A stretch of 64,000 nucleotides of DNA from positions 1 through 64,000 of the forward strand of contig JANDJZ010000065.1 in assembly GCA_027943245.1 (NCBI GenBank), in the 5' to 3' direction. The stretch's first letter is position 1; every line of letters starts with the position of its first letter. The notes below the pieces were generated by a model, which was not told the origin of the DNA, made no database searches, and was given only the letters and a program-made list of their open reading frames with translations. Made by a program: the position numbers and the translations under genes. Shown here one piece after another: positions 17,601-30,023 of this stretch. The stretch comes from Acanthamoeba sp. SK_2022b (Eukaryota; Discosea; Longamoebia; Acanthamoebidae).

Positions 17601-18662
17601 CCAGAGAAAACGACAACCACTCGCCGCAGAATGCGTACGTCAAGAGAGCACGGGTTCTTCGACTGAAACTCTTCGGTCGTGCCAACTGGAAGGAACGACG
17701 GATCGTAGGTGTTCGTCACTTAGGGTTAATATCAAGGAGAGAGAGAGAGAGAGAGAATAGTCAGACCTCAGAACACATGATGGTTAATCTATTGAGAGAT
17801 ACGCGGCAAGCGGTACCAGTTTCCTCGAGGCCCAGCGGCAGCACCTCAAGCTCGAATTGGGCACCAATCGTCTTTGCCTCAGGGTTCTTAACAGTTCTCG
17901 TGATCAGGTGTGAGCCCTTGACTTGAACGGAGTCCTTCTTGTCATTGCCTCTGCGATGTGCACGCGTGCGCGTAAGCAATACGACCGGGTGGGAAGTGAA
18001 GGAGCGACAACAGAGACAAGCGGAGGCTCACCCGCCAAGGACCATATCGAGGAGCGACTGGTCGTCGAAAGGACCGTGCTTGGCGATGGGCACGATGTGA
18101 TCGATCTTCATTGTATTGTAGGCGTCGGTCCGCAACGTGTATGACTCAGTAAACACAGGCGCCGCCGCCTTAAGGTAAAATAAATAAAGAAGAATAAAAA
18201 ATGAACATTTAGTCTCAGGGTCATCACGATGAGCACAGGCAAGCAAGAGAGAGAGAGAGAGAGAGAGCAGATCGGATCGTACCCATGCAAACGGCTGGAC
18301 GGGGTAGGGTTTGTTCTTGAAAGCTGATTTGTTTTGTTTGACAAACTGCTCAATCTCGTCCTTGAGCTTGCCTGCGTCCTTGGCTTTGGCCTGTGGGCAG
18401 AAGCAAATTGATTGGTGGTCAATACCATCTCGTCGCATAAGGGAGAGGGCGAGTGTACATATTTGGCCTTGAGGTAGTAGCCTATTTCCTTGTCGAGGTC
18501 ATTACCACAGAACATCTTCTCGATGCGGATGACCAGGTAGATGGCGGGAGTAGGATGGTAAATTTTGAAGACTGCCTTCCGCGCCTGCGTTTCAATGTCG
18601 TTCTGCGACGACAGCGAGACACCTATGTAAACGACGTTAGGGCAGAGGGATCGCATGTGCAC

Positions 18663-18701
<39 letters not shown>

Positions 18702-20475
18702 CACACACATCACACACACACGTCACACACATCACACATGCACACCGGGAGAGAGAGAGGCAAGAGCTGGTCTTGCCGCGTCTAGGCGCTATAATGACGC
18801 ACCTAGCTCAAGCTGGCCATTGTAGTCGAAGTGGAAGCTTTCCGAAATACGAGTGCGAGTGACTGTGTCATACAAGGCGGCCGTACAAAACAGAGGTTCC
18901 TGCAGCTCGAACAGCTGAAACTTGAGCTCTTTGAAGTGGATCAACAGGCGAGTCGATCTGACGCGGGCAGGATGGGGAGAGAATAAGCACCGTATAAAAT
19001 GAAGAGCATGCTATAAAGTTTCGAGGGGAGAAGGAGAACAGTACATGGTGGGAGGGAATGGGCGAGAGACCACGGCAGCCTTGGGTGGGCCCTGGTGTTG
19101 ATCGTTGCTGGCGAACAAATCACTGCTGGAATTGTACTGCGTAATCGGCATGTGAGAACGGAGCGCGAGAGCTGCAAGAGAGAGAGAGAGAGAGGCGACA
19201 ACACAACACGAGCACCACAAGCCTGGTCCTTTACCAGCGTGTCCTTGTTCTGCTGGAGCACGGCCTTGTCAAAGGGCTTGTTGCAGATATCCTCTTCGAT
19301 ACGGAACTTGTGCTCCTCCCTTAGCAAGGAGACTTCGCCTGATGACGTGGCGGCGCGTTCGAAGGAACGTGTGGCACGGCGCTCCTTGGGCGAGAGTGCC
19401 GTCGGACCCGAACCCGATAGAGGGCTCAGCGTACCACCGCTCTCGCTCGATACCGGGAACGCGCCACTGCCCTCTTTCGAAACCATTTCTCTAGCGCTGG
19501 TGGGGCTGGGTGCGCTGGCACCACCTGTCTCGGTGCCAGGCGGAGGCGGAGGCGAAGGAATGATGTTGCCCTTGGGTGTCGACGGTCCCGAATCGGCGGC
19601 GGCACGCAAGAGCGGGTTGAGCCGGACATTCATATTGGGGGCAAGTTGATCGTTCTTTTTGATCTTGACTTTGGCGGACTTCTTCAGATTGGGCGACGAT
19701 GTCGACGACGCGTTGGTCAGGAGCGCGCCACGCCTGCTCCTTTGCTTCAGTGCGTCCCAGCGAATGTGCCACATTCCACATGCTTTGCGTAAGGCGGCGG
19801 CGGCGGTGGTGGTGGTGGTGGTGTGAGCTGCTGTTAAGAGGGAGGCGATCGTTGAGTTTGAGACGGGATTCTTACCCGTGGTGATGGTGGTCTCGGCGTC
19901 TGACACGTCCTGCTTGATGACCATCCAATCCTTGGTAAACGTAGCGAGACATGCGTTTAACCAAGGCGCATTCTCCGCCTGGGACTTGAGAACATCCTCC
20001 TGATGACGATGAGGAGGAGGGAGGGAGAGTGAGGGTGCCATGGAGGAACAACAGGAACAAGTCGGACGAGCATCTTCGAAAAGTGGAAGAGGGGGGGGGG
20101 GGTCGAACCGGCACAGACGGAACTAGAGTACGCTCTTGTCTCTTCTTTTTCTTAACTCGAATCTGCTGATCAGGAAACAGCAACGCCTCACGCACAGCAG
20201 GCTCTTGGCTTGCAGAGGCCTGCTCGAGCACTCACACAACGCGCGGGTAAGTCTCCACCACTTTCGTTCGAGCAGTTGTTAGGGAGGAAATCATCGATGG
20301 GAGACGCTTCTGTTGCTGCTCGCACCACAAGACATGTATAGGCTGGAAATGTATATAAATATATATTTATATTATCACAGACGCGACGTACCTCGACGTA
20401 GTCAAAATGCTGCATTTCAAAGTCGTCCCACCTGCCAAGCACCTTGCTCTCCCCCGCGTCTGCAGACGCACGCAT
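10660..20475 (-). CDS. DOCK-C/D (zizimin-like) guanine nucleotide exchange factor
   Basis: A gene of many exons encodes the full DOCK layout. The N terminus (from 20475) has the F-D-Y-V-E and later T-K-D-W-M-V-I segments typical of the DUF3398-type head of DOCK6-11, with no SH3 domain. A Ser/Pro-rich insert of well over 100 residues follows (about 19400-19700). The DHR-1 (C2-like lipid-binding) domain spans roughly 17550-16400, seen in segments N-N-L-Y-V-Y-P and H-H-L-L-L-T-I-Y-H-I. Armadillo-like helices follow, and the DHR-2 catalytic domain lies at about 13100-10660. Near its end the family signature V-I-Q-G-S-V...V-N-E-G-P-L (about 11125-10980) contains the nucleotide-sensor Val region. 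The protein should activate Rac/Cdc42-type GTPases at membranes and drive actin remodelling. The stop is TAG at 10660-10662. Introns carry several long GT microsatellites. Exon limits are approximate. Confidence 0.85.
13182..13247. repeat. CA/GT microsatellite in a DOCK intron
   Basis: A pure CA dinucleotide run, reading (GT)n on the gene's coding strand, ends about seven bases before a TTTCAG acceptor. It is followed on its other side by a GA/CT run. Confidence 0.97.
14561..14627. repeat. CA/GT microsatellite in a DOCK intron
   Basis: A pure CA run, (GT)n in the sense of the gene, runs directly into the TAG of the probable 3' splice site. Confidence 0.97.
18664..18720. repeat. CA microsatellite with interrupted tail in a DOCK intron
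   Basis: A CA run with TCACACA interruptions continues imperfectly to about 18740. In the gene's sense it is (GT)n, ending roughly 45 bases before the likely acceptor. Confidence 0.95.
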
Positions 20476-20611
20476 AAAAATTTATTAGAAATAAATAGAG
20501 AGAGAGGGAGAGATTGGTAAAATGGGAGCTCTGGGTTATTTCGGTGCGGCACACACATATAGCCAAATACAATAATCAAAAATAAATAAAATAATAACAA
20601 ATGAATCAATC

Positions 20612-21502
20612 TTAGGTTGGGCCTAGGGGAGCCCACGTGCCTTCCAGAGAGGTCTGCCGAACCCGCGGAGACATGACAGGTGTGTAGTCGTCGTCAGGAG
20701 CTGCTGCTGCTGCTGCTGCTGTTGGTTCGCCACCGCCATCGTTGTTACTCTGAGCAGCTAGTAGTACTTCGTCATACGTGGCCACGTCATCATCGCCATC
20801 GTCATCTTCGCTAGTGCTAGGGCGGGTAGCAGTCTCGCGACTGGAGTCGCGTGTGCCCTCCCACTCCTCCTCGAGCTCTTGCGTGAGAGATGCCACCGAA
20901 GCAGTACCATCAAATCGCGCATAGTCCTCTCTCGGCGATTTCTGCTGCTCGAAGGTAGCGGCTGCTGCCGCACCCCCCGCCACCAAAGGGATGTGTGACT
21001 TGCGCCTTTCGGCCGCTTCCTTGAGCTTATTGGCGCCGCCGCTGCTGCTGCGCGCTACGCGTACGCTCCCGCTCTTCTTCTTCTTCTTATTGAGTTCAGA
21101 GACAGAGGCAGCCTTGTCGCTGCTGCTGCTGCTGCTCTCTTTCTCAAGGCTTCTGGTGGCCCCGCTAAGGAGCTTCTTGACTTTCTCCCTCTTTCGCTCC
21201 TTCTTGGCGGCGGCTGCGGCAGTCATCGCCATGCCGCCGGCTTGCTGCTGGTGGTCTTCCGACGACGCCACTGCTGCTGAGGCCTCTGCGGCGGCGGGGG
21301 GGGCTTCATTTCCATCTTTGCTAAGTTTCGCAGCGACGAGCGCGCCTGACGACCGCGTGCGCCGATGTATGCGTTTGCTGTTGGTCCGCTTTTCCTTGAC
21401 GCCCCCCTCCTCTGAGCCCCTTTCATCAATCTCGGCGGCATAGGGTGCGGCGGCGGCGTCGGCGGCGGAAGAAGTTGTTTCCTCCTCTGGTTTTGTTTCC
21501 AT
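20612..21502 (-). CDS. Uncharacterised low-complexity protein (296 aa)
   Basis: A single uninterrupted exon encodes a charged, Ala/Ser/Lys/Glu-rich protein, probably largely disordered. Features are an acidic start, a Lys/Arg-rich stretch (about 95-110), poly-Ser, a K-K-K-K-K run and a conserved-looking C terminus (M-S-P-R-V-R-Q-T-S-L-E-G-T-W) containing possible phosphorylation sites (S-P, R-Q-T-S). No domain is recognised. It lies between two minus-strand genes, 136 AT-rich bases upstream of the DOCK start. Its good ATG context and length support a real gene. Confidence 0.6.
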   Translation of the reverse strand: METKPEEETTSSAADAAAAPYAAEIDERGSEEGGVKEKRTNSKRIHRRTRSSGALVAAKLSKDGNEAPPAAAEASAAVASSEDHQQQAGGMAMTAAAAAKKERKREKVKKLLSGATRSLEKESSSSSSDKAASVSELNKKKKKSGSVRVARSSSGGANKLKEAAERRKSHIPLVAGGAAAAATFEQQKSPREDYARFDGTASVASLTQELEEEWEGTRDSSRETATRPSTSEDDDGDDDVATYDEVLLAAQSNNDGGGEPTAAAAAAAPDDDYTPVMSPRVRQTSLEGTWAPLGPT

Positions 21503-21972
21503 GATCTCTCGTGGTGGTGTTACGTCTTCTCTCTTGTGGTCTTAGTTTTTATGGTGGCCGAGCTCGGTGTGGGCCTAGTGCTCTAGCTCCGGGCAACCGA
21601 GCGCAGAGACCGGTCGCGGCACTTGAGAACTCACTGAGGCAATTTTCAGTGGCGCCCCACAACCGCACACCAGGCCTTCTTTCCAATGATTAATTGCATA
21701 CCTTGCATTCTGCAATTTAGCAAACACGGGAGAGCACGGGGGGGCCTGTGCCCACCACACGTTCCATCTCTAGGGTCTTACTATGCGTGCAGCCGGTTAA
21801 GGCACACCAAGGTAGTTTTTCCTTCCTGGCCAGGGTCAAGCATGCCTAGGAGACTTGGGTCCCCCCTCTCATACGATCATCAATATGTGCACGTGTCTTC
21901 TGCATTGGCTGCCCTCTCTTTAGCTTTAGAGGGGGGGGGGGTGTTTGTTGTGGGAACGAGGGAAGGCTTGAT
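21503..21972. other. Intergenic stretch, about 470 bases
   Basis: This must hold the promoter of the 296-residue gene and the 3' flank of the ankyrin gene. It includes a long G run near 21932. No ORF, tRNA-like fold or other RNA gene could be identified by eye. Confidence 0.5.
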
Positions 21973-24657
21973 TCACGTCAGGATGTAGTCGAGGTAGAGC
22001 GTGCTGGTTGCCGCCAATCCGGTGCACTCACTGAGAGTCACAGTATCTGGCAGCTCTCGCACTTCGGCGTCAAAATGCTCTTCGTCGGCGGTAGGCGGCG
22101 GCGGCGGTGGGAGGTCCGTCATGGCGCAGAGGCGGACCTTCTCGGGGGTGAGCCCGTACTTTTGGAAGAGGAGACCCTTCACGTGGAAAACGGTGAGACT
22201 CTGCGGAGCGCGAAGCAGCGTGAAGCGGACGTTAAGGTGGTCGTCGCGCTCGATCACACCGTCATCGAGTTCCTCCCGCAGCAGCTTGAAATAGAGCTCC
22301 TCAAAGTACCACTCTCCTTCTTGGCCGCCCTCTTCCAGCCCGTGCTGCTCATCTCTTAGGGTCGGCGCCGCCCCTCGTCCGCGGGAGGAGCGAGGGGTGG
22401 AGTAGGAGAAGAACGGCAGGTAGGAAGCGAGCAGGGCAAAGACGTTGTACCACATGTCGCTGAAGAACTCGGAGAACATGTTCCGCGAATATTGCTTGCG
22501 GATCGCCTGCTCCTGTTCGATGATGCGCATCTTGTTCTCGCGCACCGACTCGAACAGTTGCCACATGCGGAGTTCCTTCTTGGCCAGCTTGAGTGGCTGC
22601 CAACACAACACGTCGCGCCACGGCCACCACCAGATTAACCGGTCAGCCGGCTGTAACTCCTGCTGGAGTTTTGGGGGGGGGGGCGCATACCGATCTGCCG
22701 AACTTGTCCTCCGTCAGGGGACTCTCCCCGATCTGGTGCGGGAGTGTGAAGAATGAGAGCGAGGGAGGGAGGTAAGCGAATGACAACCTACGAGTCATGC
22801 TCTCGTCTTGAGAGGTGTCAACTCCTCTCGCACCTGCAGAAGGAACGCAGCACACGCATAGGCCTGAGCTTCGACGGCGATCTGCAAAGGCGTACGGCCA
22901 TACAGCTCGCGTTCACTGATCGGCACCCCAGCGAGCAGGAGCAGCAGCAACATGTCCGCATGTCCCCTTGTGCGACGAGTTCGAGGGGCAGGTGGATCAG
23001 CTCAGCGCCGCCTCGTGATGACACGTTGGAGTGTGTTGCGTACTCATTTGCTGCGAAGTGAGGTGCGCTCCAGAGACCTCGAGTGCTCTTCTTGTAAATG
23101 TTGACTCCACACTTAATGAAGAAATGAGCCGCATCTTCATCCCCAGCGGCAACACTGAGAGCGCGCGCGCGCGGAGGGTAGCATCAGGAACGAGAATGAG
23201 GAAGATCACAAGCAAGTTGCTCCACTCCAAGAGCCTTCTTGCACGCAAGTGGTACCAGAGGAGGAAAGGTGTGACGCCGTTCTTGTCTGCCAGACAGCCC
23301 GTGGAGTACAGTGAGCGCGATGAGAGAGAGAGAAACGGCGAAGCGGAGGGTTATATGTATTCATAATCAAATATACCTTCGGCGTCCATGGAGGCAGCCT
23401 TCCTGCGCAAATGTTCGAGGACGGCTAAGTTGCAGGAGATAGCCGCTGATGCGCCCCCCCCCCCAAATATAACGAATCAAAGGAGCGATAAGTCTGGGCC
23501 TGAATTGAGACTCAATTATGTATGAATTGGAGGAGGGAAATGAGCACCCTTGTGGACCACTGTTTGGCCATAGACATCGCGCGCCACCAGAGAGGCTCCT
23601 TGCTCGATTAGCATCTCCACCACTGCAGTTCGCCTTTCACACGCGGCGCGGTGCAGGGGAGTGGCGCCTGCAACATAGAAAAAAATATGTTTGCGGTCAC
23701 GCTCAGGTCACCACACTCTCAAAAGTTGAGGGAGTGTGTGGTTACCTTCATTATCCGTGCTGTCGATCTTTGCTCCGTGTGTCAACAGCAACTCCACGCA
23801 GTTTGCCAGACCTTTGCTGGCCGCCTTGTGCAGCGCCGTGCATCCGTCTACGTCCCTGTTGCGAAAGGGTTGGTTGGGCTAAAGGTGTCAGGTGCGTTCA
23901 TTATTGCTGTTGTTGGGTGCAACATGATCACCATTGTTACCTGTGGTTGGGGTCTGCCTGTGCAGACAACAGAAGACGCACACACTCCACGTTTCCTCGC
24001 ATGGCAGCATCGTGCCTGGTGTGTGGAGAGCGAGGCGGCGGACGGGAACCTTTGGTGACACGAGAGCAAACTTACTGCGGGAACCCGGGGGGGGGGCTTG
24101 CCTACGTACAGGGGAGTGACGCGATCCTTGTCCACAGAATCGACGGAAGCACCCAAGCGCAAAAGGGTTTCTACCACCATGTGGTGGCCTTTGGCAGCAG
24201 CAAGGTGAAGCGGCGGTGCTCTCTCTCTGATGAGTTCGCCGCTGGGATCGATACCGCTTTCGCGAATACACAGTTCCACCTTGGCTGCGTCCCCGTCCTC
24301 CACTGCATACCGCAGGCGTTTTTCGTCTGGACTTTCATGCGGCCTTCGCGAACGCGCGTAGCTGCTGTTGCTGTTGCTGCTGCTGCTCGAGGAGGATTTC
24401 CTCTTCTTGCGCGAAGACGACTGCGTGGCTGCGTTCCCACGTGCTGCTGGTATCGGGGCGACGCTGAATCGTACCTGAGCTTTTCCCTTGCCGTTTTTCC
24501 CTTCTCCCTTCTTCCCCGACTCGTGGCGGGGCGGCTCCCTACCTATACCTTCCATCTGTTCCTTTAAGCTTTCTGCTTTACCCATCTCCTGCACTCTCCC
24601 TGAAAAACTCAGAGCGCCCTCCAGACCTCCCTCGACAGACGTCGCCTCAGCTTGCAT
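21973..24657 (-). CDS. Ankyrin-repeat protein with ubiquitin-like C-terminal segment
   Basis: The first exon (from the ATG at 24657) encodes about 100 disordered residues rich in Ser and Lys. The next exons encode ankyrin repeats with the expected T-P-L-H-x-A-A and L-L-x-x-G-A motifs, near 24250-24130, 23860-23760, 23650-23530 and 23050-22830. One stretch (about 23270-23180) is hydrophobic and diverges from the repeat consensus. The last exons hold a basic coiled coil (about 22600-22470), an acidic linker and a compact beta/alpha segment (V-K-G-L-L-F-Q-K-Y-G-L-x-P-E-K-V-R-L) resembling a ubiquitin-like fold, ending at 21973. It is likely a scaffold or adaptor. Exon joins between repeats are uncertain, and no orthologue is named. 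Confidence 0.65.
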
Positions 24658-24880
24658 ATTCGATCCGGAGATGCTTCCCACTCCCAAAAAGATCAAGGCT
24701 TTTTGTTGTTTCTCCTTGGCGTCTTGTTCTTGCGCGGAGAGGTGGCCTTTTACCTTTTGCGCTCGCCCCGTTTTTTTTTTTTTTTTTTGATTCTTTTTCT
24801 TCCTTTTTGTGTAGTACTTCTCGGTACCACCACGACCGCGGGACGGCGCCTCCTCCTATTTTATAACCGCTCTCTTACTT

Positions 24881-26266
24881 CTACTTGCTCACCAGCGGCA
24901 GAAGCGCGTCGGAGAGGGAGATGACGCCAATCGGCACGTGGTTCTCCACCACGTAGATTCTGTGCACCCGCGACGCCGCCAGCTTCTGCAACACAAGGCC
25001 ATTGGTGTCCTTTGCCGAGCAGGAAATGGCCGGGTTGATGATCTGCGAGGGTTGCTGGGGCGTGAGTAACAACGTATAGACGCGGCGCATGAAACAGGTA
25101 GTAAGGGTCAATCGCGACGTCGTACATCGATTCTTTCCGAGTTGATCTTGTAGATGAACTCCCTCACGCCCAGGTATAACCGCTGAATGAGGCGAGCATC
25201 GGCCGCAATCACCTGCTTGCCGCCGCCGCCGCCGCCGCCACCGCCACCAGCGGGGTAAGAACTTGAAGGGGGCGCAAAGAGCTTAAAGCATGGTTTATCC
25301 TGTTCTGGAGTTGGGTAGGAGGACGCACCCGGATGTCCCTCACGGAGATGTTACCCACCAGCTTGCCCTCTTCGTCGACAACTCCGACGGCGGAGATACC
25401 GCGGTCGGTAATGATCTTGAAGGCGTCAATGGCCCGAGCGTTGACCCCGACGGTGATCACGTCCTTGTGCCCCAGGAGCAGCTCCCCCACAGTCTGTTCG
25501 GTGATGCCGCCGAGCTTGTCGAGGTGAGCCGCGAGGTAGGATACCACCGAGGACTGGGTGATGAGGTTGGTCACGCGCCCCTGCACATCGATCACCGGCA
25601 CGCGGTGGACCTTGTGCTTGGCCAGCAGCTCGATCACCGAGTACAAAGACGAGCCCTCGCGCACCGGCACGAACGGATTGCGGGACGAAATGTCTGTCGT
25701 GCCGGAGGGAAGGGGGAGAACGTTTGAGTTTTGAGACTGGAAGGAGACTGCTGCCTGAGGCGCGCCGCAAGTGGCTGGTGGCGATGGGTGGGGTGGGAGG
25801 GAAGGCGTGAGAAGGGAGTATATGTACTGATGAGGTCCTTCACCTTGGTGGTGATGAAGCGCTCGCCCTGCTCGAGGAGCGAGAGGAAGTTCTCGCCCAT
25901 GATGTCCGTCTCGGTATAGATGTCGACAATAAAGGCGGCCAAGTCGAGCATGTCGACGAAGCCGATATATTGGTTGCGTTCCTTGTCCAGCACCGGCGCG
26001 CTCAGGACATTGTGCTTGTTCAGCAGCTGTATATATATACATACATACATAAAGAGAGAGAGAGCAGTGCGATAGCAGCGTCGCCAGTTTCCGAGTACGT
26101 AAGCACACCTGGTTCCAATTCGAAGCAGAGAAGTATGGAGGAGGAGGAGAGGAGGAGGGCACGCACGAACCTTGAGGGCGGTGGCCGCTGAGTCGGTGGC
26201 GAGCACGTGGTGAATGGTCTCCACCTGTGGCAATTGTTCAACGTTGACATTCTTGAGGTAGTCCAT
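24881..26266 (-). CDS. Four-CBS-domain protein, AMPK gamma (SNF4)-like
   Basis: Exons from the ATG at 26266 give a protein with four CBS motifs in two tandem pairs. CBS1 holds L-N-K-H-N-V-L-S-A-P-V-L. CBS2 has H-R-V-P-V-I-D ... L-I-T-Q-S-S-V-V-S-Y-L, close to the AMPK gamma pattern. CBS3 has G-I-S-A-V-G-V-V-D. CBS4 has V-H-R-I-Y-V-V ... G-V-I-S-L-S-D-A-L, matching the gamma-subunit ending. Such proteins bind AMP/ATP and regulate the AMPK/SNF1 kinase complex. An alternative is a plant-type stand-alone CBS protein. The last exon ends V-S-K-stop at 24881. A GCC/GCG microsatellite sits in the last intron region near 25215. Confidence 0.75.
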
Positions 26267-26849
26267 TTCTTAATCCTAATCCTATCTATTGTGGAGATGA
26301 GAGCGCACTCAAATCTAACCTGTGCGTGTTCGCAGTGTGGTTTGGTGGGAGTTTAGAAAAACAGGGTCAGCAAAAGAGGAGCGCTGCTGCGCAAACATAG
26401 CGGAGCTACCAATGAAAACAGCTCAAAAATGGTTGATTTCTGGTCGAATCTTCACCCGGCACTCTGCGATTTCGCTAGGCCGTCCAATGACAAGCTTGTA
26501 CTTAGTTATTCGGAAGATGACACACTAGTCAGCGATGTATGCGAACAATGCGTGTTTATTCTCTCTTGCCGGCACGCAAAGAATTCAGAAACTGCTCAAG
26601 CGGAAAAAGTCTGGGGAAGGTGAGGGAAAAGCACGCGCTGGCCAAGGTGGCGGTGTCCCGTTGCGTTCTTGTGCTGCGCCTTCTCATAAACCTCACGCGC
26701 GATAGGGCAGGACTCCACGTGGTCCGGTGGCCCCTGGCACACACTACGCCGTCACACTCGTGCTCAACATCTAAATCGCCAACAACACACACCACCACCG
26801 ACGAGGGTTTACAGTGTTCTTGTCACCAAGAAGAAGAAGAAGAAGAAAT
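26267..26849. promoter_or_regulatory. Shared 5' region of two divergent genes
   Basis: About 580 bases separate the starts of the AMPK-gamma-like gene (minus) and the small coiled-coil gene (plus). It must include both promoters. No clear TATA box or gene-like ORF is seen; a poly-GAA-like stretch occurs just before the plus-strand ATG. Confidence 0.5.
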
Positions 26850-27782
26850 ATGACCCACCAGGTAGAGATGGAACAGCAGCGCTTGAAGGCCCTCTTCGAG
26901 GAGACCGAAGGCACAAAAGTACAGCCCGTTGTAGTTGTCCGCCCCTCCTTCAAGCCCAGAGGAACGTACGTCTCCAAACACGCCCCGTTCTCGATGAGAT
27001 ATTGTTCTTATTTATATAGAAAAATATTTCTACGTATGAAGATTTATTTTGTTTCGTTTTCGTTCTTTTGGCTTGTCTCATCTTTCTCTCTCTCTCTCTC
27101 TCTTCGCTGTGTTCGTTTCGGTGGGGCAGGGCGGAGCAGGCGTGGCGTTCCGGTGAAACAGAGGAGGAGATGATTGCCAAGAAATTGAAGGAGCTGCAGC
27201 TCAAGGCCCAGAGGAAGGAGCAGCACAAGGGCGACCCCGCGTGGAAGCAAAAGGAAAAGGAGCGCCTCGAAAGGATTGAAAAGGAGAAGCACCTGCAGGG
27301 CATCGTCCAGCATCCGCTCGCCGTATAGATAGCCCCTCTCTCGCTTCCGTCCACTCGTTGTGCAGTTGCTGCTCTTTATATAACGTGCCCTCCCTCCCCC
27401 ATTTGGAGCAGTCCCCTAAGAAGAAGGACGCACCAGAGGCGGAAGCGCAGTGGAAGGGCCAAGAGGAGAAGGCGCACAGCCAGCCCGCGACCCCCGTGCA
27501 CACGCCGGTCAAGGCCGAGTCCTATTCGCACAGCGAGCCCTCGACGCCCATCTTCAACGGTATACTTGGCTCGTCAGTCCCCACCTCGGAGAGAGGAGGG
27601 AGGGAGGGAGAGAGAGAGAGAGAGAGAATGGAGCTCCTCCTGTTGTGCCGCCCTCCTCCATGGATCCGCACTGAACTCACCCCGTGCCTGCCACAGAGGG
27701 AGACCAGGAAAGCTCGAGAAAGAGAGAGGAGGCAAGACTTCGTGCGCACTATCTGGCTGTACACGAGGACAGGCTCTCCTGA
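26850..27782 (+). CDS. Small charged coiled-coil protein (about 180 aa)
   Basis: Four exons can be joined with GT..AG boundaries in phase: 26850-26965, 27130-27322, 27412-27559 and 27697-27782. The product has a short N-terminal segment and a strongly charged helical region of Lys, Glu and Gln (about 45-105). A Pro/Thr/Ser linker with H-T-P-V and S-T-P-I sites follows, then a charged C-terminal helix. No known domain is recognised. It may be a cytoskeletal or nuclear coiled-coil protein. The phase-consistent splicing gives confidence that the gene is real. Confidence 0.6.
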
Positions 27783-28320
27783 GCCAAAGCGCACCGGGAC
27801 GTGCTAGGCGACGTTCTATGCTCTCCACCGAGTCAGAGTCTCTCGCCACGGAGCTGTGGGACCAGCAGTTGTACAAACGCATTTTTATTTGTTTATTTTT
27901 TTTTTTAAAGGGGTTCATTTATATATCGATAAATGTCTTGTTTGTTAAGAGATATTCCTTCTTTGTTCAGGTATACATGTGTCACACTCTTCTGTCTCAC
28001 TTTTAAGCACTTTTCCTGATGTACATCAGGACTTGCACCCTTTGTACGACACGCAACGATGTCACTTTTTCGTTGTCACACCAATCACCGCAACACTCCA
28101 AACTTTATCTTGTTCTACAGTATATATATTATATATAGTTTTTATGATGAACTTTGTTGTCAAATTAGATTTGAACGTCTGCTGATGCACGCATGGTACT
28201 TGCCTGGTGGCTGTTTCCCCCTCGTGTGCTGTGGCACCTGTATTAAACAACAAGACGAAATTTTGGCCGATCATGCAAATAGCGCGGGTGTAACTCTCGC
28301 GAGCGAACAAAAACCAGAGG
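27783..28320. other. AT-rich intergenic region
   Basis: About 540 bases with several AT-rich blocks (27880-27960 and 28110-28170, the latter with TATATATATTATATATAG). It probably holds the 3' end of the coiled-coil gene and the promoter of the FYVE-RING gene. Long ORFs through it on either strand show no coherent protein. Confidence 0.5.
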
Positions 28321-29965
28321 ATGCAGGACCCTTCGCTCCCCCATGTACCACGCTCACGCAACGGGTGCGCCAAGTGCGGAACAGCTTTCTCCCTCTTCGT
28401 GCACAAGCACACCTGCCACATGTGCCGTACGTGGCGCCCATTTCTCTCATCTCTCCGCGCTTTCCCCCCCCCCCGATCGTGGCGGTTCTTGATGTTGTTG
28501 TGGGAGGGGTTATGATGCAGGTCAATCCTATTGTTGGAAATGCTCGTATAAGAAGGCACCTATTCCGCACCTCGGCGTGATGCGACCAGTCCGCATTTGT
28601 GACATGTGCTTTGTCCCCTTGTGTGGTACCTCTCCCCCCCCACAAACCTCCACTACAAAGCCGTTTGGTGAGCGGCACAACACTCACTCCGCAGTTGGCA
28701 CCAGTACGAAATGAGTGGTGGCGAGAGGTCGAGGCGTTGCCCACGCCCATGCTGAAGGCCTACCTCGACATGCACGGAGTGGACACCTTTTATGGGATGC
28801 AGAAGAGCGACCTCATCGACAAGGTCAAGGCCACTGCTGGCGTCCGGCCTCGCGCTGCCACTTCGGCCGACACGCCTCCGCGCTCTTCCGAGGCACGTGG
28901 CGCTTCATCTTCACCGCGCCGCCCTCCGCCTGCTGCTCAGCCTCCTCCTGCTGCTGCTTCTTCTTCTTCCTCCTCCTCTTCGTCGTCTTCTTCATCATCA
29001 TCCTCTTCATCCAATTTCCACGCCTCGCCCGAAGACATCTTCTCCACTTTTTTCGGTCCATTTATGGGTTCAGACCAGCAGACTCCACGCGCGCGTCCTC
29101 CTCCTGCTCAGCCGTCGAATGCCTACCCGGGCAACGTTCGACCGCCTCCGAATAGCGGCGGCCAGAGCTCACGCCCCTCGCCTTCTCAGCGTTCCGCTGG
29201 TACTGCTTCCGGGCCCGGTGGCCCAGCGCCGCGGGCGACAGCACCGTCGAGCGGGGCTTCCGCAACCGCAGCAGCCGAATACGACTTCACGCGCGTGAGG
29301 GAGCTGACGGAAGAGGAGACGGAGTATGTCCGCTCACTGCCCATTCGACAGCTCAAGACCATTCTCCATGACCAAAAGGTGCGCAGCATCCGTGTGACCC
29401 AGCTCCTTGACGATCTTGGCAATTGTGCGCTCATCTCGTATATGCAGTGCGGAGACAGTGGCTGCATTGAAAAGTCGGATTTGATTGATCGGGTGTTGCT
29501 GTGCATGTGCTCGCGAGGTACGTATTTGTCCGTAGCATAGTCGCGATCTACAATAGCTGTTGTTGGGAGACTCTACGACGCTAACAGCAGCTCTGCGGAT
29601 GTCCTGGTGATGCACTTGCAGGCTGGAAGGGAAAACCCTTGTATAGACCCAAGCCGCCGGAACATGAGAACGGCCAGGACCAACAGCACGAGCAAAGGTC
29701 TGAGCAATCTGCTGAGATCGAGGCTGACGTGTGCAAGATTTGCTACGATCGCGAAATCAACTGCGTATTCCTGTATGCTGCTCCTCTGCTCGTGACTCTG
29801 GCCGTTGATACTGATCTCCGATGCTTCCAAATGTCGTCTCCGGTTTGGCTCTTTTAGCGAGTGCGGCCATTTGTGCTCCTGCGTAGGTAAGGATTGCTTC
29901 TCTCCTCTTTGTGTGGTGCCCATGTGCGGCTGTCCAGTGTTGCATTGATCCTGACGGACGCGGTC

Positions 29966-30023
<58 letters not shown>

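Noticed and set aside
19095..21443. Plus-strand Ser/Leu-rich ORFs opposite the DOCK and low-complexity genes
   Set aside because: They are antisense shadows of Glu/Lys/Ala-rich coding sequence.
24770..24790. Poly-T run as a terminator
   Set aside because: It is in the 5' flank of the minus-strand ankyrin gene and reads poly-A there; a transcription-terminator role has no support.
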